The notes under the pieces are model-generated. The model searched no databases. It was not told the DNA's origin and worked only from the letters and a program-made list of their open reading frames with translations. From contig NZ_SORO01000008.1 in assembly GCF_004368965.1 (NCBI RefSeq), forward strand, positions 1-17,187: a stretch of DNA of 17,187 nt, read 5' to 3'. Numbering within the stretch: the first letter of the stretch is position 1; every line of letters begins with the position of its first letter. This DNA is from Leptospira meyeri (lineage in GTDB: Bacteria > Spirochaetota > Leptospiria > Leptospirales > Leptospiraceae). Made by a program: the position numbers and the translations under genes. Positions 13,652-17,187 of this stretch are shown here, in pieces.

Positions 13652-14416
13652 ATGAAATTCTTAATCCCTATTGTTATTACAATATTAGGATGTAACTCAT
13701 ATACAAGTTACATTGTGCCAGATTCAAAAAAGACTGAATTTATATCAAACAAAAGAATTGCTTTAATTGGATTCATGAATTATGAATTTCATATGAGCAA
13801 TGATAGACAAGGAAATGCCTATCGGTCATCCGCATCACTAAATTACAACAATTCTATGAAACAATTTTTTCCTGCCGGCAAAGATATATCCTCATTCAAT
13901 ACTAATAACATCAATAATCAAATTGGAAGAGAAAATTGTTTAGATTTTGTTTATGAATATCTAAACGTTGTAAAAGATTCAGGAGAAAAAGAACTAAAAA
14001 AGTTTATCGATATAAATTTAACACCCGACACTTCTAAGTCAACATGCTCAGTTAAATCTAAAAATGTAGATTATTATATACTTGGAATCCCAGGAAAACC
14101 CTTTAATTCATGGACTAATTACGATGAAAGTTTTATTGGTTATATAAAAAATGCTATTTCTGTCCTAACATTATTTATAGTCCCCTCAAAACAGGCAGAA
14201 CCTGTAAATGCATATTTCTATGTTTATGATTCCAGGCTAAATCTTATAGATAAGTTTGAATATAAAAAACAGGTAATAATTACAACTTCATGGTGGTTTA
14301 ATTTATATTTGGACGAAAACGAAAATGTGTTTAAAGAGATTAACCAAAGCATATTAAAATCACAAGAAAATATCACGAAAGAATTTTCTTTTGACTTTAA
14401 CACGAAATATAAATAA
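13652..14416 (+). CDS. Putative lipoprotein, 254 aa
   Basis: The product begins MKFLIPIVITILGC, a short spirochaete-like lipoprotein signal with the lipobox ending at Cys14, so it should be anchored in a membrane. I do not recognise the mature domain. It contains an early strand KRIALIGFMNYEF, a Ser/Asn-rich segment, a helix LDFVYEYLNVVKDSGEKELKKFID and a late NAYFYVYDSRLNLIDKFEYKKQVIITTSWWFN strand-turn region. ATG 13652 is preferred over an upstream TTG at 13646. It is followed after 38 bp by a second lipoprotein in the same cassette, so they are probably co-transcribed and may work together at the cell surface. Confidence 0.78.
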   Translation: MKFLIPIVITILGCNSYTSYIVPDSKKTEFISNKRIALIGFMNYEFHMSNDRQGNAYRSSASLNYNNSMKQFFPAGKDISSFNTNNINNQIGRENCLDFVYEYLNVVKDSGEKELKKFIDINLTPDTSKSTCSVKSKNVDYYILGIPGKPFNSWTNYDESFIGYIKNAISVLTLFIVPSKQAEPVNAYFYVYDSRLNLIDKFEYKKQVIITTSWWFNLYLDENENVFKEINQSILKSQENITKEFSFDFNTKYK

Positions 14417-14454
14417 AAAATATTTTATATTACTAAAAAAAGGAAAGAATCAAA

Positions 14455-14961
14455 ATGAAAAACAAACTACTATTACTATTAATCGGATTAATAATAAGCA
14501 ATTGCGTATTTATGCCAGATTATTCAAAAAATTTCAAAAAATACCCTTCACGACCAGATCTAAAGTCAATTTCTTTGACAAAACCCGAAGGTAGATTCGA
14601 AATGTTTGCAACTGGCTTTTACTATATCTTAGCAGCAAATCTAATAGAGGAAAATTTAAAATATTCTGAATTATTTTCTGAGGTAAAAGAAAAAGACGGC
14701 GATTATATTTTAACAGCTGAAAAAATTGATGATAAATACACTGGAGAATTCCTTGATGTTGCGTATTCAATCACCGTTGAATACTCACTCTATTTAAAAA
14801 ATAGACTAGTCTTTAAGAATAAATACAGTGCAACGGCAATTTCAGAACCGACAGAACATTTTATGTACGCTTTTAGGCAAAGATTAGCTCGAGAAAGAGC
14901 ACTTCAAATCACTGTGAACAAATTTCTCGACGATTTAGAAAGTATGAAAATTCTAAAATAA
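14455..14961 (+). CDS. Putative lipoprotein, 168 aa
   Basis: The N-terminus MKNKLLLLLIGLIISNC is a lipoprotein signal with the modified Cys at residue 17; the relaxed IISNC lipobox is typical of spirochaetes. The mature part (EGRFEMFATGFYYILAANLIEENLKYSELFSEVKEKDGDYILTAEKIDDKY...) follows the pattern of small transport-auxiliary or LptE-like lipoproteins, in which a helix containing LxENLxxSxLF leads into a strand with D-Y-x-L. The similarity is weak and from inspection only. An AAAGGAAAG ribosome site precedes ATG 14455. It ends 28 bp before attC 16. Confidence 0.78.
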   Translation: MKNKLLLLLIGLIISNCVFMPDYSKNFKKYPSRPDLKSISLTKPEGRFEMFATGFYYILAANLIEENLKYSELFSEVKEKDGDYILTAEKIDDKYTGEFLDVAYSITVEYSLYLKNRLVFKNKYSATAISEPTEHFMYAFRQRLARERALQITVNKFLDDLESMKILK

Positions 14962-14989
14962 CCTCTACCTTTTGCTCCTTTGCAACGTC

Positions 14990-15151
14990 GCATAACAGCG
15001 ACTTACCGCTACGCTTCGGCACAAGGCCTCGCTCGGTCTACGACACATTGTCCTCCGTCACGCTTCTCGCTACGCAAGAAGGCGCGCCGACGCTAACGCC
15101 TGCTCCGCAGGCTCAGCTACGGACAACGTCGTCTCCCCTAGTTCGTTATGC
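14990..15151 (+). repeat. attC site 16 (end of C16), chimeric arms
   Basis: R'' is GCATAAC (14990-14996) and R' is GTTATGC (15145-15151). The left half is type A (L'' ACTTACCG, then CTACGCTTCGGCACAAGGCC), but the right half is type B (GACAACGTCGTCTCCCC). The L'' and L' boxes do not match. The switch lies near the centre, around 15045-15060. Confidence 0.9.
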
Positions 15152-15171
15152 GCAATGATTTAAAGGAAACC

Positions 15172-15990
15172 ATGAAATTAAAGACATCAATTGTATTTCT
15201 TATTACAATCGCAATATTGTTACCCAGCATATTATTTACTTTTTTCCTATATAACACTAGGGCTATACCAGAAATCATAATTAAGATTAATTTTTCAGAA
15301 GCAATAGATACTGAAAATAATAAAAAACTAGTATTAGCAAAAGACAGCCTCAATGACATTAAAGAAGTTATATCCTCAATCAAACAACTTCCATCTGAAG
15401 AAAAACTATTAGCAATTTATGAAAGAGAAAGAGAACATTATATATTACTTATTTCAATTATCACTCTAATTTTGACAATAATTTCTGTTTACTTCATTTT
15501 CTCCCGATTTGTAGAAAAGGAAGAATACGAAGATTTAAAAAAATCTATAACGATACTCCAAAATGAATTAAAAAATTCCATAAATGAATCTAGATTTAAT
15601 AATCTAATACAGGAAGTTAAAGCAAAAACAACAGCCTTTAATGATTTCATTATATTAGTTGATTATGATTCGAAAACGCCAATAACGAATAAAAAAGAAT
15701 TTGAAAAACATATTGAAGATGATTACAATTCTATGATTCAAAAATTTTCCAACTATATTAATAATCCCAATTTAGATAAAGCATACTCAACTCTATATAA
15801 TTATATCCTTAGCATTTGCAGATACGGTTTGCAAAAAGGCTTTGAAGTCCCAGAACCAGGGAAAGGTATTGAGACCCATCCATATTTTTCCCTACAATTA
15901 AAACATATTATAAGAATTTTCGGAAAAGAAAAATATGGGGAAATTCGAAATGAATGGAAAAAGGTTTTCCCATTCATGGATTTGCCTTAA
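15172..15990 (+). CDS. Two-helix membrane protein with coiled coil and cytoplasmic domain
   Basis: The 272-aa product has a first helix (about residues 5-22), a probable external segment to about 80, a second helix (ILLISIITLILTIISVYFIFS, about 86-106), then a charged helix EDLKKSITILQNELKNSINESRFNNLIQEVKAK that may form a coiled coil, and a C-terminal soluble domain ending FGKEKYGEIRNEWKKVFPFMDLP. I do not recognise the family. ATG 15172 has AAAGGA at a good distance. An in-frame ATG at 15148 inside the R' box would add eight residues, so a start embedded in the recombination site is possible. It is the only gene of cassette C17; a sensor or membrane effector is possible but not shown. Confidence 0.72.
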   Translation: MKLKTSIVFLITIAILLPSILFTFFLYNTRAIPEIIIKINFSEAIDTENNKKLVLAKDSLNDIKEVISSIKQLPSEEKLLAIYEREREHYILLISIITLILTIISVYFIFSRFVEKEEYEDLKKSITILQNELKNSINESRFNNLIQEVKAKTTAFNDFIILVDYDSKTPITNKKEFEKHIEDDYNSMIQKFSNYINNPNLDKAYSTLYNYILSICRYGLQKGFEVPEPGKGIETHPYFSLQLKHIIRIFGKEKYGEIRNEWKKVFPFMDLP

Positions 15991-16003
15991 ACAAAATCAC
16001 TGC

Positions 16004-16168
16004 GCATAACAGCAACTAACCGCTTCACTTCGGGACTTGCGCCCTCGTTCGGTCTACGACACATAGGCTTTTGTCACTCCTCTTGCTTTCGCAAGCGTCG
16101 TGCCAATCCCTAACGTCCCCTCCGGGGACTCAGGGCCAGCCTACGTCGGTTAGTCTAGTTCGTTATAC
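16004..16168 (+). repeat. attC site 17 (end of C17)
   Basis: R'' is GCATAAC (16004-16010) and R' is GTTATAC (16162-16168). The usual AGCG is AGCA here. The L'' box ACTAACC pairs perfectly with L' GGTTAGT, a compensated variant of the common pair. Confidence 0.93.
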
Positions 16169-16293
16169 GCCATTTCGTAAAAATCACCTTAAATCAGAAA
16201 AAAATTAAGGAAATCGATCAAAGAAGGTAAATTCTTAAAGAAATTCAATGTCTCATTTATTGACTTTTTCTTCTGAATTTGGAAAATTAACAT

Positions 16294-16593
16294 ATGAAGA
16301 TAGAAACCAAAAAGGAATTGATTGAGGAATTAACCAAAATTAAACCAATTCTAAACAATGATTTTGGTGTTCTGAAAATCGGCATCTTTGGGTCTTTTGC
16401 TAAAGATACAGTTAACTCGAATAGCGATGTTGATTTACTCGTTGAAATGAAATCTCCCGACTTTGATTCTTTTGTTGGTTTAAAAATATTTTTAGAAAAT
16501 CTTTTTGAACGCAATGTGGATCTTGTTCGAAAAAGGAATCAAATTAAACCTTCCTTTCTCAATAGAATTCAAAAAGATATTATAAATGTCTGA
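16294..16593 (+). CDS. mntA: MntA nucleotidyltransferase antitoxin
   Basis: The 99-aa product is a minimal nucleotidyltransferase: the motif GSFAKDTVNSNSDVD fits GSX10DXD exactly (Gly33-Ser34, Asp45, Asp47) and is followed by LLVE. In the MntA-HepT type VII toxin-antitoxin system this protein AMPylates the HEPN toxin on a tyrosine and so inactivates it. The gene overlaps hepT by 8 bp, the usual operon layout with antitoxin first. ATG 16294 is preceded by GGAAAA about 8 bp upstream. The pair fills cassette C18, where it can stabilise the array by punishing loss. Confidence 0.9.
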   Translation: MKIETKKELIEELTKIKPILNNDFGVLKIGIFGSFAKDTVNSNSDVDLLVEMKSPDFDSFVGLKIFLENLFERNVDLVRKRNQIKPSFLNRIQKDIINV

Positions 16594-16954
16594 AGAAATA
16601 TACGAAAGGTTCGAATTTATTCTTGAATCGATCTTAATCATTGAAAATAGATTCTTAAAAATTAAATATCCGGATGATCTAATTAATTCCCAAGATGGAA
16701 TTACTATACTTGATTCAATTGCAATGAGATTACAAGCAATCGGAGATAATCTTAAATCTGTTACAAAATTAGATAGTAAATTTCTAAACAATTATCCCAA
16801 TACAGACTGGGAAAAAATTATGAAAATGAGAGACGTGATTTCTCACCATTATGAAGGTCTTGATCACGAAATAATATATAATATCTGTAAAAACAAAATA
16901 CCTGAATTAAAACTTACTATTGAATTAATTCTTAAACAACTCAACGGCGTATAA
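16586..16954 (+). CDS. hepT: HepT HEPN-domain RNase toxin (DUF86)
   Basis: The 122-aa product is an all-helical HEPN/DUF86 protein. The active-site motif RX4HXY is complete: RDVISHHY with Arg82, His87 and Tyr89. Upstream, DSIAMRLQAIGDNLKSV is the typical DUF86 helix. HepT proteins are RNases that act on tRNA or mRNA; Tyr89 would be the residue AMPylated by MntA. With the catalytic residues intact it should be active. The stop TAA (16952-16954) lies within the R'' box of its attC, giving the C-terminus NGV, identical to the end of the C13 protein. Confidence 0.9.
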   Translation: MSEEIYERFEFILESILIIENRFLKIKYPDDLINSQDGITILDSIAMRLQAIGDNLKSVTKLDSKFLNNYPNTDWEKIMKMRDVISHHYEGLDHEIIYNICKNKIPELKLTIELILKQLNGV

Positions 16955-17109
16955 CAGCGACTTAACGCTACGCTTCGGGACTGGCCCTCGCTCGGGCTAC
17001 GCCACATTCCTCTTCTGTCACTCGTTTGCATACGCAAACTCCGTGCCAGTCCCTAACGTCCCGTTGGGACTCAGGGTCGAGGAACGTCGTTAAGTCTAGT
17101 TCGTTATAC
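16949..17109 (+). repeat. attC site 18 (end of C18)
   Basis: R'' is GTATAAC (16949-16955) and R' is GTTATAC (17103-17109). The L'' box ACTTAAC pairs perfectly with L' GTTAAGT. R'' overlaps the end of hepT. Confidence 0.93.
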
Positions 17110-17142
17110 GAAATTTTGCTAACCTAATATTTGCTATAACTC

Positions 17143-17187
17143 ATGGATAAAATATTTAATAAAATGATAAAAGACGAACTACTGCCT
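17143..17187 (+). CDS. Start of the gene of partial cassette C19
   Basis: ATG 17143 opens a frame that stays open for 15 codons to the window edge (M-D-K-I-F-N-K-M-I-K-D-E-L-L-P). It lies 40 bp inside the cassette, the same placement as several other cassette genes. Too little is present to identify it. There is no strong ribosome site, so the start is tentative. Confidence 0.4.
   Translation, partial: MDKIFNKMIKDELLP

Larger units (their letters stand above)
63..17109 (+). mobile_element. Integron gene-cassette array (interior segment)
   Basis: Eighteen related GC-rich sites with the attC layout (R''-L''...L'-R') punctuate AT-rich single-gene or two-gene units, all in the same orientation. 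Seventeen complete cassettes of 328 to 1904 bp are bounded by the G^TT crossover of successive R' boxes. The R' box of each site matches the R'' box of the next site downstream, as expected when the last six bases of an attC belong to the following cassette. The case is clearest where the core changes: GTTAGTTGC at 3290 pairs with GCAACTAAC at 3493, and GTTAATTGC at 9739 pairs with GCAATTAAC at 9995. No integrase gene or attI is visible, so this is part of a longer chromosomal-type or mobile array. The spirochaete host is inferred only. Confidence 0.95.

Noticed and set aside
14391..14594. 67-aa frame between the two lipoprotein genes
   Set aside because: It overlaps both genes in another frame and has a basic, low-complexity product with no motif.
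63..17109. CRISPR array or REP-type repeats as an explanation for the regular repeats
   Set aside because: Repeats are about 160 bp, have R and L box symmetry, and are separated by whole genes with one orientation, which is the integron cassette pattern.
1..17187. Integrase gene or attI site
   Set aside because: No frame resembles a tyrosine recombinase, so the integron platform must lie outside the window.

Overview
This window is the interior of a large integron gene-cassette array. Eighteen GC-rich attC recombination sites, mostly 161-166 bp, alternate with AT-rich cargo, and they bound 17 complete cassettes plus one partial cassette at each edge. Each attC starts with a 7-bp R'' core (usually GCATAAC or GTATAAC) followed by AGCG. 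It ends with an L' box, usually the spacer CTAGTTC, and a 7-bp R' core (usually GTTATGC or GTTATAC). Every convincing gene is on the + strand and is followed by its own attC. No integrase gene or attI site is inside the window. The very AT-rich cargo, with two genes carrying spirochaete-style lipoprotein signals, suggests a spirochaete, most likely Leptospira. That assignment is an inference from composition and family memory, not a proof.

Layout (C = cassette, bounded at the G^TT of R'): C1 (partial, to 221); C2 222-1173, four-helix membrane protein; C3 1174-2352, decayed gene plus small membrane protein, ending in a double, chimeric attC; C4 2353-3290, membrane protein; C5 3291-3618 and C6 3619-3978, tandem paralogous cassettes without a convincing gene; C7 3979-5882, DUF262-DUF1524 (GmrSD-like) protein; C8 5883-6766, BrnT-BrnA toxin-antitoxin; C9 6767-7739, TIR-like/deoxyribosyltransferase-fold effector; C10 7740-8597, 136-aa unknown; C11 8598-9739, winged-helix plus nucleotidyltransferase pair; C12 9740-10155, gene-less cassette holding a 177-bp element with 17-bp perfect inverted repeats; C13 10156-11742, 472-aa probably exported protein; C14 11743-12666, paralogue of the C2 membrane protein; C15 12667-13593, DUF2750 protein behind a long degenerate leader; C16 13594-15145, two putative lipoproteins; C17 15146-16162, two-helix membrane/coiled-coil protein; C18 16163-17103, MntA-HepT toxin-antitoxin; C19 (partial, from 17104).

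The cargo is rich in defence and addiction modules: GmrSD-like, TIR-like effector, BrnTA, winged helix/NTase, MntA-HepT. Toxin-antitoxin cassettes are known to stabilise long cassette arrays. The rest is membrane and lipoprotein genes of unknown role. Genes are probably expressed from cassette-borne promoters; one is visible before brnT.

The most unusual signal is at the cassette ends. The first 14-20 nt of each cassette are complementary to the sequence just upstream of that same cassette's own attC, well beyond the 7-bp R box and with a different sequence in nearly every cassette. A single A-C mismatch sits at position 11 in all 17 complete cassettes. On the bottom strand, the one integrases recombine, this becomes a T-G wobble. 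By the same rule the 5' end of C19 matches the 3' end of C1, so these two partial cassettes may be copies of each other.
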